This document shows, piece after piece, positions 1-11,601 of a stretch of 64,000 nt of DNA. The notes below the pieces were generated by a model, which saw only the letters and a list, made by a program, of their open reading frames with translations, made no database searches and was not told the origin of the DNA. Within the stretch, counting starts at the first letter, position 1, and every line of letters starts with the position of its first letter. The DNA is from Rhodopseudomonas sp. BR0M22 (lineage in GTDB: Bacteria > Pseudomonadota > Alphaproteobacteria > Rhizobiales > Xanthobacteraceae). The DNA is taken from assembly GCF_010907035.1 (NCBI RefSeq), contig NZ_QUMK01000013.1, positions 1 through 64,000 on the forward strand, written 5' to 3'. A program made the position numbers and the translations under genes.

Positions 1-22
1 GAGCTGCTGCGGTTTGGGCAAC

Positions 23-51
23 AAAAAAGCCGCGGCGAAGCGCGGCTTTTT
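23..51. terminator. Bidirectional intrinsic terminator after greA
   Basis: A 6-bp GC stem (29-34 paired with 41-46, loop 35-40) has an A-run before it (23-28) and a T-run after it (47-51), so it can stop transcripts from either strand. It lies about 20 bases past the greA stop on the minus strand, which fits termination of greA and of any gene entering from the left edge. Confidence 0.8.
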
Positions 52-72
52 CGTCCCGTTGAGGAGGCGCTG

Positions 73-549
73 TCAGCGCCACTCGACCTTTTCGATCTCA
101 TAGGCCTTGGCGCCGCCGGGGGCGACGACCTCGACCGAGGAGCCGGCTTTCTTGCCGATCAGCGCCCGCGCCAGCGGCGAGGTGATCGAGATCTTGCCCT
201 TCTTGGCGTCGGCTTCGGCCTCACCGACGATCTGCCACACCGCCTTCTTCTCGGTGTCCTCGTCGATCAGGGTGACGGTGGCGCCGAACTTGACGGTGTC
301 GCCCGACAGCTTGCTGACGTCGATGATGTCCGCGCGCGCCAGCTTGTCCTCGAGTTCGTTGATCCGGCCTTCGTTGTGGGACTGCTCTTCCTTGGCGGCG
401 TGGTACTCGGCGTTTTCCGAGAGGTCGCCATGGGAGCGCGCTTCGGCGATGTGCTCGATGATGCGCGGACGATCCACCGACTGGCGATGCTTCAACTCGT
501 CCGAAAGTGCGGCATACCCGCCCGCAGTCATCGGTATCTTTTCGACCAT
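73..549 (-). CDS. greA: Transcription elongation factor GreA
   Basis: GreA rescues backtracked RNA polymerase by stimulating cleavage of the nascent RNA through the secondary channel. The 158-residue product has the family's usual length when started at the second methionine ([12 protein letters not shown]). An upstream in-frame ATG would add six residues but has AAGG directly against it, so the inner start is preferred. The N-terminal coiled coil carries the acidic tip [10 protein letters not shown] at residues 41-50, which coordinates the catalytic metal, and the C-terminal half is the FKBP-like domain. It follows carB in the same direction after about 220 bases and ends at an intrinsic terminator. 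Identification is secure; only the start is debatable. Confidence 0.95.
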   Translation of the reverse strand: MVEKIPMTAGGYAALSDELKHRQSVDRPRIIEHIAEARSHGDLSENAEYHAAKEEQSHNEGRINELEDKLARADIIDVSKLSGDTVKFGATVTLIDEDTEKKAVWQIVGEAEADAKKGKISITSPLARALIGKKAGSSVEVVAPGGAKAYEIEKVEWR

Positions 550-676
550 CGTCTCTTCATCCTTCAAGAATTCATTGCGGATCGCCGAACCCTGCTCACC
601 CGCAACGTCGTAGGCTGTTTACGGCGGCGCCGCGCCTGTGCGGCGTCCGAAGTCGGCTCAGATCGGCACCAGAGCT

Positions 677-694
677 TTCCGGCAAATGCCGGAG
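677..694. other. Short perfect hairpin between greA and carB
   Basis: An inverted repeat with CCGGCA pairing to TGCCGG lies about 80 bases past the carB stop, within the 223-base gap before greA. It has no T-run, so it is not a convincing intrinsic terminator and may be a processing or mRNA-stability stem. The rest of the gap shows no gene. Confidence 0.3.
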
Positions 695-772
695 AGAACA
701 ATTCCAATGCGGGCGGGTTCCCCGGCCTCGCGGCCTGTCGGTCGATAGCCGGCCGTTTAGGCCGGGCGACGA

Positions 773-4102
<3,330 letters not shown>

Positions 4103-4137
4103 CAAATCTCGCTGACGCGGGCGGAAATCGCGGGCAC

Positions 4138-4165
4138 AAAAAAAGGGCGCGCAGCCGCGCGTCCC
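4138..4165 (-). terminator. Intrinsic terminator downstream of the tRNA-like element
   Basis: Read on the minus strand this is a GC-rich stem (GGG plus CGCGC pairing with GCGCG plus CCC, one bulged A, loop GGCT) followed by seven T residues (4138-4144). It lies 110 bases past the 3' CCA of the tRNA-shaped element and just before carB, so it would separate that transcript from carB. Confidence 0.7.
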
Positions 4166-4274
4166 TCAGGTCTTCAAGCGCCGGGCCGTCCCAGGCGCGC
4201 GGAGGTGTCTTAGACCAGTTTCCCGGACGGCGAAAGACCTTCGGCCGGCCGTCAACCACCAATTTGGTGGGTTT

Positions 4275-4349
4275 TGGAGGCCCAGCCTGGACTTGAACCA
4301 GGAAAAAGAGCGTTGCACCGCTCCTGCGTTGATCTTCCGCCACCGGGCC
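4275..4349 (-). tRNA. Aberrant tRNA-Cys(GCA)-like gene
   Basis: The 75-nt element has a full 7-bp acceptor stem (GGCCCGG with CTGGGCC, one G-T), U8, a 5-bp T-stem (CCTGG/CCAGG) with loop TTCAAGT, a T discriminator and encoded CCA, as in bacterial tRNA-Cys. The loop shows T-GCA-A, giving a cysteine anticodon. Two parts are abnormal. The D-arm is GCG/CGC with loop GAAGATCAA and lacks the G18-G19 pair. The anticodon hairpin is GAGCG-GTGCAA-CGCTC, a six-base loop, followed by five T residues, which also looks like an intrinsic terminator inside the tRNA. A normal tRNA-Cys is expected elsewhere in the genome. This could be a pseudogene, a non-translational tRNA or a regulatory mimic. The tRNA shape is clear; function is unknown. 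Confidence 0.6.
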
Positions 4350-4743
4350 GCGTGCATCTTGGCATTTCACGAAGGGGTGATCCAGTCATGAACCCGTCTA
4401 TCCTTAATGAAGACCGGGGGCGTGGCTGTCCTTGGTTTGCGGTTTCATGGCACCTCTGCGCCGCCTGGGCTGCCGCAGGGCAAATAGGCGTTCCCGACCA
4501 TTCAGCGCTCTGGCTCTCAGGCTCTGCGGAAGGAAGACCTGCTTTCCGCGGGAATTGACGGAACCGAGGCCCGCCAGCCAGGGGGCTGGTTCTTTGGCGT
4601 GGCAACAAACGGGACGGACAGGTCACGAACTCGTGTCCGTATCCCGGTAACAACCCGGCGGCGGCTGCGTATCTTGAAGCGCAACAGCCAGCTGGCCGCG
4701 GCGTTGTCGCTGCCGCCGCTTCCCAAAATCGCGAGGATCATCC
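4350..4743. other. Gap upstream of msrA; possible structured leader
   Basis: No convincing gene lies in these 394 bases; the ORFs here overlap in several frames and have no family signature. A bulged hairpin is visible close to msrA: GGGACGGAC (4611-4619) pairs with GTCCGTATCCC (4635-4645), with a small ACGA/TCGT stem inside. It could be part of the msrA leader. The promoter for the minus-strand tRNA-like element and that for msrA must both lie here, but no strong consensus boxes were seen. Confidence 0.3.
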
Positions 4744-5457
4744 ATGCGCGTATCGTTCGGTCGTCTTGCTCTCTGCGCTGCCACCGTTGGTGCGCTGGTC
4801 TGGTCGGTGGCGAGCGCGCCGTCCCGGGCCGCCGAGGAGGCGGTTGTGATTCCGCCGCCGAAGCTCGACGCCAAGGAGACTGGCGGCCTGCAGACTGCGG
4901 TCTTTGCCGGCGGCTGTTTCTGGGGCGTGCAGGGCGTGTTTCAGCATACCTCGGGCGTGGTGAATGCGTTGTCGGGCTATGCCGGCGGCAGCAGGGCGAG
5001 CGCGAGCTATCCGTTGGTCTCGACCGGAACGACAGGACATGCCGAGGCTGTCGAGGTCAAATACGATCCCAAGCGGATCTCCTACGGCAAGCTGCTGCAG
5101 ATCTACTTCTCAGTCGCGCACGATCCGACCCAGCTCGACCGCCAGGGCCCCGACACCGGGCCGCAATATCGCTCGGCGATTTTCACAACCAGCGACGAGC
5201 AGAAGCAGATCGCCGACGCCTATATTGCGCAGCTCGACGCTGCCAAGGTGTTCAGCGCGCCGATCGTCACCAAGGTCGGACCGTTGAAAGGGTTTTATGC
5301 CGCGGAGGCCTATCACCAGGATTACCTGACGCTGCACCCCAATCAGCCCTATATTGCGTACAACGACCTGCCGAAGATCGAGGCCCTGAAGAAGTTGTTT
5401 CCGACGGAGTATCTCGACAAGCCGACGCTGGTGAGCAGCGTCAAGGCGACCAACTGA
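4744..5457 (+). CDS. msrA: Peptide methionine (S)-S-oxide reductase, exported
   Basis: MsrA reduces the S-epimer of methionine sulfoxide in oxidised proteins. The 237-residue product begins with a basic, then hydrophobic leader ending near residue 30 ([12 protein letters not shown]), which predicts export to the periplasm or envelope. The catalytic motif GCFWG is at residues 57-61 with the nucleophile Cys58, followed by family blocks [32 protein letters not shown] and EAYHQDYL. It lies 29 bases before msrB in the same direction, so the two probably form an operon for repair of both sulfoxide epimers. Identification is secure; export is inferred from the leader. Confidence 0.95.
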   Translation: MRVSFGRLALCAATVGALVWSVASAPSRAAEEAVVIPPPKLDAKETGGLQTAVFAGGCFWGVQGVFQHTSGVVNALSGYAGGSRASASYPLVSTGTTGHAEAVEVKYDPKRISYGKLLQIYFSVAHDPTQLDRQGPDTGPQYRSAIFTTSDEQKQIADAYIAQLDAAKVFSAPIVTKVGPLKGFYAAEAYHQDYLTLHPNQPYIAYNDLPKIEALKKLFPTEYLDKPTLVSSVKATN

Positions 5458-5486
5458 CGGCAGGGAGCGACGATTCAGGAGGAAGG

Positions 5487-5903
5487 ATGTCCGACATCAA
5501 GACCACCACTTCCGACAAGATCGAGAAGAGCGATGCGGAGTGGCGCAAGCAGTTGACGCCGATGCAGTACGCCGTGCTGCGCGAGAAGGCGACGGAGCGG
5601 CCGTTCACCGGGGAGTACGAGTTCGAGACCCGGCCAGGCAACTACGTCTGCGCCGGCTGTGGCCAGGTTCTGTTCGAGTCCGATGCCAAGTTCGATTCCG
5701 GCTGCGGCTGGCCGAGCTTCACCGCGCCGGCGGAAGCCGGCCATATCGACGAAGAGCGTGATGTCAGCCACGGCATGATCCGGACCGAGGTATTGTGCTC
5801 GCGCTGCAGCGGCCATCTCGGTCATGTGTTTCCGGACGGCCCGGGGCCGACCGGCCTGCGCTACTGCATCAACTCGGCTGCGCTCAAGCTCGAGCCGAAA
5901 TAG
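5487..5903 (+). CDS. msrB: Peptide methionine (R)-S-oxide reductase
   Basis: MsrB reduces the R-epimer of methionine sulfoxide. The 138-residue protein has two zinc-binding CxxC pairs (CAGC and CSRC), the CGWPSF block, GHLGHVF and the catalytic cysteine in [10 protein letters not shown] near the C-terminus. The ATG has a very strong ribosome binding site (AGGAGGAAGG). No signal peptide is visible, in contrast to the upstream MsrA, so the two enzymes may act in different compartments. A longer in-frame ORF reaching back to 4599 is an artefact of the msrA region. A terminator follows at 5937-5965. Confidence 0.96.
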   Translation: MSDIKTTTSDKIEKSDAEWRKQLTPMQYAVLREKATERPFTGEYEFETRPGNYVCAGCGQVLFESDAKFDSGCGWPSFTAPAEAGHIDEERDVSHGMIRTEVLCSRCSGHLGHVFPDGPGPTGLRYCINSAALKLEPK

Positions 5904-5936
5904 CGGATCCGATCCGTCCGTCTGGATCATGAGCGG

Positions 5937-5965
5937 AAGCAGGTGCCCTTTTGGGGCCTGCTTTT
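5937..5965 (+). terminator. Intrinsic terminator after msrA-msrB
   Basis: GCAGG (5939-5943) pairs with CCTGC (5957-5961), extended inside by CCC/GGG around a TTTT loop, and is followed by four T residues. It lies about 35 bases past the msrB stop. Confidence 0.75.
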
Positions 5966-6143
5966 CGCATCTCTTGAAACAAGAATTATCAGTAGATTCA
6001 TCCGGTTAGCTTTGCTGCCGAGGGCGGCGGGTCGCAAATCCGCGCATCGTGCCTATATGAAGATGATCGGAATTGAAGCCGCCGGTGCCGATCATGATCG
6101 TGTCCCGCGTGGCGCATCCCCATCTTGAGGAGGCTATTTCGCC

Positions 6144-6389
6144 ATGGCGTTCAGCTACGACACGTCCGCAGAACTGTTTCCCGCAGCGATCCGCAAGAAG
6201 CGCCGCACCGGCGTCGCCTATCGCCGCTTTAGCCGTGCGGCGGAAGCGGTGCGCTATGCGATGGAGGAGTTGCCGGCCGATTGTCTGAATGGCGCCTATT
6301 TGCAGGTCGACGAGGCCCGCTTCGACCACAAGGGCATCCGCACGCTGTACGACAGCGAGGACTATCCGCTCGAGCGCCGCGCGTCTTGA
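6144..6389 (+). CDS. Small conserved-looking hypothetical protein
   Basis: An 81-residue protein, basic near the N-terminus (IRKKRRTGVAYRRF) and acidic toward the end, with no signal peptide or membrane segment. A GAGGAGG ribosome binding site precedes the ATG by about 11 bases, and base composition matches the neighbours. I do not recognise the family; the MAFSYDTSAELFPA start and size resemble small uncharacterised proteins of Bradyrhizobium relatives. It is convergent with the lipoprotein gene on the other strand, 9 bases away. Confidence 0.65.
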   Translation: MAFSYDTSAELFPAAIRKKRRTGVAYRRFSRAAEAVRYAMEELPADCLNGAYLQVDEARFDHKGIRTLYDSEDYPLERRAS

Positions 6390-6398
6390 CCGGCCGCC

Positions 6399-6797
6399 TC
6401 AGAACGATCTGAAGCTCTGCTGGTCGCAGCGATCGACGATGGCGGCGAATCGGTAGCTTTGAAGTTTGCCGCCCTTGTAGAACAGCGCGTAGGTCTGCCG
6501 GGCCTGATCCGGGGCGTTGCTCCGCAGGCAGACGATCCACGGTGTTACAGTCACGGGATCGGCCTCGATCGGGCCGGCGATCTGCCACGGCTGCGGCAAC
6601 TTCGTCTCCTCGCCGACCTTCTTCAGATCGACCGACATCACGGCAGCTTTCGGCGCTTTCTCGCCGCCGTCTGGCAGAACATCCAGAATCGACGAGCAGC
6701 CCGCGAGGGCGAGACACGCCAGCGGGCCGACTGCCATCCAAGCAATGTCGCCGAAACGTCGAATAGGCCGGTCTCCGTCCGCTGGGGCTCGGGTCAC
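6399..6797 (-). CDS. Putative small lipoprotein
   Basis: A 132-residue protein with a basic N-terminus (RPIRRFGD), a hydrophobic stretch and a lipobox LALAGC ending at about residue 34, predicting a lipidated envelope protein. The mature part has no motif I recognise; it contains a segment (ADPVTVTPWIVCLRSN, then YALFYKGGKLQSYR) resembling small uncharacterised alphaproteobacterial lipoproteins. A second possible start is the methionine at residue 21, which would leave a short leader with no positive charge, so the longer form is preferred. Confidence 0.6.
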   Translation of the reverse strand: MTRAPADGDRPIRRFGDIAWMAVGPLACLALAGCSSILDVLPDGGEKAPKAAVMSVDLKKVGEETKLPQPWQIAGPIEADPVTVTPWIVCLRSNAPDQARQTYALFYKGGKLQSYRFAAIVDRCDQQSFRSF

Positions 6798-7153
6798 TTC
6801 GGAGCGGCACGAGCTACAATGATAGTACCCATCTAGTCGATCTTGGTCGACAAATCAAAATGGGGGGCTACGCCGCTGGATAGCGCATTGCAGTCTCAAA
6901 TCGTCTGGTTATATGCGCCGACTTCGGGCTTCTGGCTTCTGCCGTTTCGACAGGGCGGTAAATACTGAGCGCATCATCGGTGTTCGGCTTTAGTGCAAGC
7001 CGAGGTGGGGAAACCCTGTCCGTTGGTCCCGTCTTGCTTGCGGTTTAGAGAGTTCGGTCGTATGGCTTCGACTGTTTAGTTTAGATGTCGAGTTGATTTT
7101 CAGCAGCGCCGAGATACTCGGTGCCACCCTGGCGGTGGATCGGAACTTCGTGC
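6798..7153. other. Non-coding gap before the polysaccharide locus
   Basis: These 356 bases hold no supportable gene. Parts are more AT-rich than the flanks (for example 6845-6870 and 7070-7100). It must carry the promoter for the plus-strand methyltransferase and the upstream region of the minus-strand lipoprotein gene, but no clear boxes or terminator are visible. Confidence 0.4.
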
Positions 7154-8059
7154 ATGGACGGGTCTGACGCCTCGACTCAACGAATCCTCGACGTGACGTC
7201 GGTCGCTCGGATTGCGCGACCGCGTCACGTTGGACGGTTGCGCCGCGCGGTTGCGCGAGTTGCGTGGCTGCCGTCGCTCGCCGCCGACCTCCTCGAGAAG
7301 CTCGGGCTGGCGATGCAGAAGGTTGCCAACACGCTTCGGTTCGAGAAGTTTTGGGCCGAGAAGGTCGCATCCGACGACCGCGTCACCATCGTGCCGACCT
7401 TCAATAAGACCGTTGGTAAGAAGCCGATCTGGAACGCGGCGCTGAACTGGATCACCGCGAACACATCGGGAGGGACGATTCTCGAATTCGGCACCAACAA
7501 CGGCGGCTCGCTGAAGTACTTCGTTGATCATCTGCCGCGCAGCTATCATCTGGTAGGGTTCGATTGCTTCGAGGGACTGCCCGAGGCGTGGGACGGGTTG
7601 CCGGCGGGATCGATCAAGGGTTTTGGTGCGCCTGGCGAACTCTGGGCCGATGATCCACAGGCGCGCGCCAAGGTGATCGCGGACGCCGCCGCCGGCATCC
7701 GGTTTCCGGCGCCGCCGCAGCCGAATGTCAGCATCCAGTCGGGATTGTTCGCCGAAACGCTGACCCGCTATCTCAGCGGCGGCTGGCCGCACGACGTGCG
7801 GATGATCCATTTCGACGCCGATCTCTACATCTCGACGCGGCCGGTACTCGACACGTTGTGCGGGCTGTTGAAGCACCGCTATCTGATCTTGTTCGACGAG
7901 TTCTATTCGGTGAACCACGAATTCAAGGCGTGGAACGAGTTCCTTGCGCTGTACAAGCTGACCGACTGGCGCGTCGTCGCCAGCAGCGAGGATGGATCGC
8001 AGGTGCTGATCGAGGTCAATACGCGCGCGCCGCTAGACGTTCCGGCTGCTGCGAGCTGA
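7154..8059 (+). CDS. TylF/macrocin-O-methyltransferase-like protein
   Basis: A 301-residue protein, taking the inner ATG (MDGSDAST); an extra 11 residues are possible. The core has an SAM-binding motif I (ILEFGTNNGGSLKYF), the block LVGFDCFEGLPE and the metal-site region IHFDADLYIST, all typical of the TylF/MycF family that O-methylates sugars. Its position at the edge of the polysaccharide locus suggests it modifies a glycan residue or sugar nucleotide, but the substrate cannot be read from sequence. It converges on the UDP-glucuronate epimerase gene with a 27-base gap. Confidence 0.75.
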   Translation: MDGSDASTQRILDVTSVARIARPRHVGRLRRAVARVAWLPSLAADLLEKLGLAMQKVANTLRFEKFWAEKVASDDRVTIVPTFNKTVGKKPIWNAALNWITANTSGGTILEFGTNNGGSLKYFVDHLPRSYHLVGFDCFEGLPEAWDGLPAGSIKGFGAPGELWADDPQARAKVIADAAAGIRFPAPPQPNVSIQSGLFAETLTRYLSGGWPHDVRMIHFDADLYISTRPVLDTLCGLLKHRYLILFDEFYSVNHEFKAWNEFLALYKLTDWRVVASSEDGSQVLIEVNTRAPLDVPAAAS

Positions 8060-8086
8060 CACATAGCGGCAGGTCGCCGGCACCAC

Positions 8087-9100
8087 CTACATCTTGTGAT
8101 ATTCGCGATACCACTGCGCGAACCGCGCGATGCCATCCTCGATCGAGGTTGCGGGGCGGAAATCGATGTCGTTCATCAGCTCGGTGACGTCGGCGTAGGT
8201 CGCCGGCACGTCGCCCGGCTGCATCGGCAGCATTTCCTTGGTGGCGGGCCCGAATTCCTTCTCCAGCAGCGCAATGACGTGGAGCAGTTCCTCGGGATTG
8301 TTGTTGCCGATGTTGTAGACCTTCCACGGCGCGGCGCTGCTCGACGGATCGGGATCGTCGCCCGACCAGTTCGGATTGCCCTGCGGCGGCTTGGCGGTGA
8401 GGCGGACGATCGCCTCGCTGACGTCGCTGACATAGGTGAAGTCGCGGCGCATGGCGCCGTGGTTGAACACCTTGATCGGACGCTTGGCGACGATCGCGTC
8501 AGCGAACAGGAACATCGCCATGTCGGGCCGGCCCCAGGGACCGTACACGGTGAAAAACCGAAGCCCGGTCGTCGGCAGCCGGTAGAGATGGCTGTAGGTG
8601 TGCGCCATCAGCTCGTTGGCCTTCTTGGTCGCGGCATACAGGCTGATCGGATGATCGACGTTGTGCTGCACCGAGAACGGCAGTGTGGTGTTGGCGCCGT
8701 ATACCGAGGACGACGATGCGTAGATCAGGTGCCGGCAGCCATTGTGACGGCAGCCTTCGAGAATATTGACGAAGCCGACGAGGTTCGAGTCCACATAGGC
8801 ATGCGGATTCTGGATCGAGTAGCGGACGCCGGCCTGCGCGGCGAGATGGACCACCACCGGAAACCGCTTTTGCGCGAACAGCGCCGCGATGCGGTCGCGG
8901 TCGGCGAGGTCGATCTTTTCGAACGAGAATCCGGGATAGCGGCGGAGAATTTCCAGCCGCGCTTCCTTCAGCCTCGGGTCGTAGTAGTCGTTGACGATGT
9001 CGAGGCCGACCACGCTGCGGCCGGCGTCGAGCAGTTGACGCGCGACGTGAAATCCGATGAAGCCGGCGGCCCCGGTGACCAACACCACATCGTCCTGCAT
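8087..9100 (-). CDS. UDP-glucuronate 4-epimerase
   Basis: Converts UDP-glucuronate to UDP-galacturonate for surface polysaccharide synthesis. The 337-residue extended SDR has the NAD motif TGAAGFIGFHVA near residue 10, catalytic YxxxK in SLYAATKKANE, and the block LRFFTVYGPWGRPDMA that marks the CapI/LpsL group. The segment KLDIVNDYYD-like (GLDIVNDYYDPRLK) is also characteristic. It lies just downstream of the UDP-HexNAc dehydrogenase gene (25-base gap, same strand), so the two likely form a uronic acid module. Confidence 0.9.
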   Translation of the reverse strand: MQDDVVLVTGAAGFIGFHVARQLLDAGRSVVGLDIVNDYYDPRLKEARLEILRRYPGFSFEKIDLADRDRIAALFAQKRFPVVVHLAAQAGVRYSIQNPHAYVDSNLVGFVNILEGCRHNGCRHLIYASSSSVYGANTTLPFSVQHNVDHPISLYAATKKANELMAHTYSHLYRLPTTGLRFFTVYGPWGRPDMAMFLFADAIVAKRPIKVFNHGAMRRDFTYVSDVSEAIVRLTAKPPQGNPNWSGDDPDPSSSAAPWKVYNIGNNNPEELLHVIALLEKEFGPATKEMLPMQPGDVPATYADVTELMNDIDFRPATSIEDGIARFAQWYREYHKM

Positions 9101-9125
9101 GTTCCTGTCCCTCAGTGCGGGGCGA

Positions 9126-10400
9126 TCACAACCGCCACAAATCGATGCCGTCCGGCTTGCCGGTGCGATCCAGCACTGCCTTGACGTCGAGCACCTGACC
9201 GCGACCGCCGCGCAGCAGCCGGCGGACCAGCGACCAGCCGTCCGCCAGGAAGCTCTCGTGCGACACCGCGAGCACCACCGCGTCGGCCGGCCGCAGTGCG
9301 TCGAGCTGCGTCAGCGCGATGCGGTGCTCGTGCAGGCTGTCGTCGTGGTCGGCCCACGGATCGCTGACCTGGACCTCGATACCGAACGACTCGAGCTCGC
9401 GGACGATATCGACGACCTTGGAGTTGCGCGTGTCGGGAACGTTTTCCTTGAAGGTCAGGCCGAGCACAGTGACGACGCCGTTGTGCACCTTGTTGCGCAG
9501 CAGCCCGCGGATGCACTCGCGCGCGATCGTCGCGCCCATACCGTCGTTGATGCGGCGTCCGGCGAGGATCACTTCGGGATGATAGCCGGCCTTGCCGGCG
9601 CGGAACGTCAGGTAGTACGGATCGACGCCGATGCAGTGGCCGCCGACCAGCCCGGGATGGAACGGCAGGAAGTTCCATTTGGTCCGCGCGGCGGCGAGCA
9701 CGTCGCCGGTGTCGATATCGAGCGCCTGGAAAATCAGCGACAGCTCGTTCATGAACGCGATGTTGATGTCGCGCTGGGTGTTCTCGATCACCTTGGCTGC
9801 CTCGGCGACCTTGATAGACGGCGCGCGATGGATGCCAGCGGTCACCACCGACCCGTACACCTCGGCAACGATGTCGAGGCTGTCCGCGTCCTGCGCCGAC
9901 ACCACCTTGGTGATGGTCTCGAAACGGTGCGCCTTGTCGCCGGGATTGATCCGTTCCGGCGAGTAGCCGAGCTTGAAGTCGCGCCCGGCCTTCAACCCGG
10001 AGACCTTCTCCAGCACCGGGCTGCATTCCTCCTCGGTGACGCCGGGGTAAACTGTCGACTCGTACACCACGATGTCGCCGGGCTTCAGCACCCGACCGAC
10101 GGTTTCGGACGCGGCCAGCACCGCGCCGAGATCTGGCGCGTTGGCGTCCGTGATCGGGGTCGGTACGGTGATGATGTAGAAGTCGCTGCGGGCCAGATCG
10201 GCGGCATCGTCGGTGAAGGTCAGCGATGACTGGCGGAGCTCGTCGGGCTGCACCTCGTTGGTGCGGTCGTGGCCGGCCTTGAGCTCGGCGACGCGGCTCT
10301 TGTTGATGTCGAAGCCGACCACGCCGGGCCAGCGCCTCGCGAAAGCGATGGCGACGGGTAGGCCGACATAGCCGAGGCCAACGACTGCAATTTGTCTCAT
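9126..10400 (-). CDS. UDP-N-acetylhexosamine 6-dehydrogenase (TviB/WbpA type)
   Basis: Oxidises UDP-GlcNAc or UDP-GalNAc at C6 with two NAD to give the uronic acid. From the ATG of MRQIAVVGLGYVG the protein has 424 residues. Visible blocks are the N-terminal NAD fold GLGYVGLP, TVPTPI, the YESTVYPGVTEE block, the substrate-site EAAKVIENTQRD, the catalytic-cysteine region GLVGGHCIGVDPYYLT and LGLTFKENVPDTRNSK. These match TviB/WbpA rather than UDP-glucose dehydrogenase. A 16-residue longer start is in frame but outside the fold. Exact N-acetylhexosamine substrate is not decided by sequence. Confidence 0.9.
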   Translation of the reverse strand: MRQIAVVGLGYVGLPVAIAFARRWPGVVGFDINKSRVAELKAGHDRTNEVQPDELRQSSLTFTDDAADLARSDFYIITVPTPITDANAPDLGAVLAASETVGRVLKPGDIVVYESTVYPGVTEEECSPVLEKVSGLKAGRDFKLGYSPERINPGDKAHRFETITKVVSAQDADSLDIVAEVYGSVVTAGIHRAPSIKVAEAAKVIENTQRDINIAFMNELSLIFQALDIDTGDVLAAARTKWNFLPFHPGLVGGHCIGVDPYYLTFRAGKAGYHPEVILAGRRINDGMGATIARECIRGLLRNKVHNGVVTVLGLTFKENVPDTRNSKVVDIVRELESFGIEVQVSDPWADHDDSLHEHRIALTQLDALRPADAVVLAVSHESFLADGWSLVRRLLRGGRGQVLDVKAVLDRTGKPDGIDLWRL

Positions 10401-10613
10401 CTTCCCGATACCTGCCCCGCGCGCCGGATCACGGACGTTTAGCCGCAATCGCGCGAGGGCCGCAATAGCAGGCGATTGCTATTGTCCTGACGGGTCGGAA
10501 AGGTTATCAGGGCGGTCCGATCGAGGCAGCGCCGGTGGTGGCGGACCGTTCCGCTGCGCACCCGCCGCGGCGCCGGATTCGGCGGGCCGTTGTCACCGAC
10601 CGTTGGATTGCGC
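10401..10613. promoter_or_regulatory. Divergent intergenic region between the dehydrogenase and gmd paralogue
   Basis: This 213-base gap separates the minus-strand uronic acid module from the plus-strand gmd paralogue and so should contain promoters for both. No consensus boxes are clear by eye. Confidence 0.35.
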
Positions 10614-11591
10614 ATGACCAAGCGAGCCCTGATCTTCGGCATCTCGGGCCAGGACGGCGCGCTGCTCGCGAGGCAATTGGTCGATCGTGGCTACGACGTG
10701 CACGGTACCTCGCGCGACAAGGAGGTGTCGGCGTTCGGCAATCTGGTCGCGGTCGGCGTGCACGATCGGGTCAAGCTGTACTCCGCGAGCCTCACCGACT
10801 TCCGCAGCATCTTCCAGGTGATATCGGATTCGATGCCGGACGAGATTTACAATCTCGCCGGGCAGTCGTCGGTCGGGCTGTCGTTCGGCCAGCCGGTCGA
10901 GACACTCGATTCGACCATCTTCGGCCCGCTCAACATCCTCGAGACGATGCGGCTGTTGAAGTTGAAGACCCGGCTGTACAACGCCTGTTCGAGCGAGTGC
11001 TTCGGCAATACCGAGGGTGCGGCGGCCGAGACCACGCCGTTCAATCCGCGCAGCCCCTATGGGGTCGGTAAGGCCGCGGCGTTCTGGACTGTGGCGAACT
11101 ATCGTGAGGCATACGGTCTGTTCGCCTGCTCGGGGATCCTGTTCAATCACGATTCCGAGCTGCGACCGCGCCGGTTCGTCACCCGCAAGATCGTCACCGG
11201 GGCGGCCGACATCGCCGAGAAGAAGGCCGACAGCGTCCAACTCGGCAATTTGAAGATCGCGCGCGATTTCGGCTGGGCGAGCGAGCACGTCGACGCGATG
11301 ACACGGATGTTGGCGGCGCCGTCGCCGGACGACTACGTGATCGCGACCGGCGAGACCAACACACTCGAGAGCTTCGTCGAACAGGCGTTCGCTTACTTCG
11401 GGCTGGACTGGCGGCGTCATGTCGAGATCAGCGAGGATCTGCTTCGGCCGACCGATATCATGCACAGCGCCGGCGATCCCGGGAAAGCCAGGCGGATGCT
11501 CGGCTGGCAGGCCGAGATCCGGATGAAGGGTGTTGTGCAGCGGCTGGCGGAAAGCGAACTGCGCGAGCGCCACGCGATGCGGTCGCCGTAG
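10614..11591 (+). CDS. GDP-mannose 4,6-dehydratase-like protein (divergent paralogue)
   Basis: A 325-residue extended SDR with the Gmd signatures FGISGQDGALLA, the YNLAGQSSVGLSF block, ACSSECFGN, YxxxK in SPYGVGKAAAFW and GILFNHDSELRPRRFVTRKI. It is shorter and more divergent than the canonical gmd at 19911 (the usual [10 protein letters not shown] segment is missing) and lacks a linked fcl. It likely forms GDP-4-keto-6-deoxymannose or acts on a related nucleotide sugar. It stands alone on the plus strand between minus-strand operons, converging with the epimerase at 11602 ten bases on. Confidence 0.8.
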   Translation: MTKRALIFGISGQDGALLARQLVDRGYDVHGTSRDKEVSAFGNLVAVGVHDRVKLYSASLTDFRSIFQVISDSMPDEIYNLAGQSSVGLSFGQPVETLDSTIFGPLNILETMRLLKLKTRLYNACSSECFGNTEGAAAETTPFNPRSPYGVGKAAAFWTVANYREAYGLFACSGILFNHDSELRPRRFVTRKIVTGAADIAEKKADSVQLGNLKIARDFGWASEHVDAMTRMLAAPSPDDYVIATGETNTLESFVEQAFAYFGLDWRRHVEISEDLLRPTDIMHSAGDPGKARRMLGWQAEIRMKGVVQRLAESELRERHAMRSP

Positions 11592-11601
11592 CGTGGCTGC
11601 G

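Noticed and set aside
4599-5903. A 434-residue fusion-like frame reaching into msrB
   Set aside because: Only its last 138 residues (msrB) are real; the upstream part is the wrong frame of msrA.
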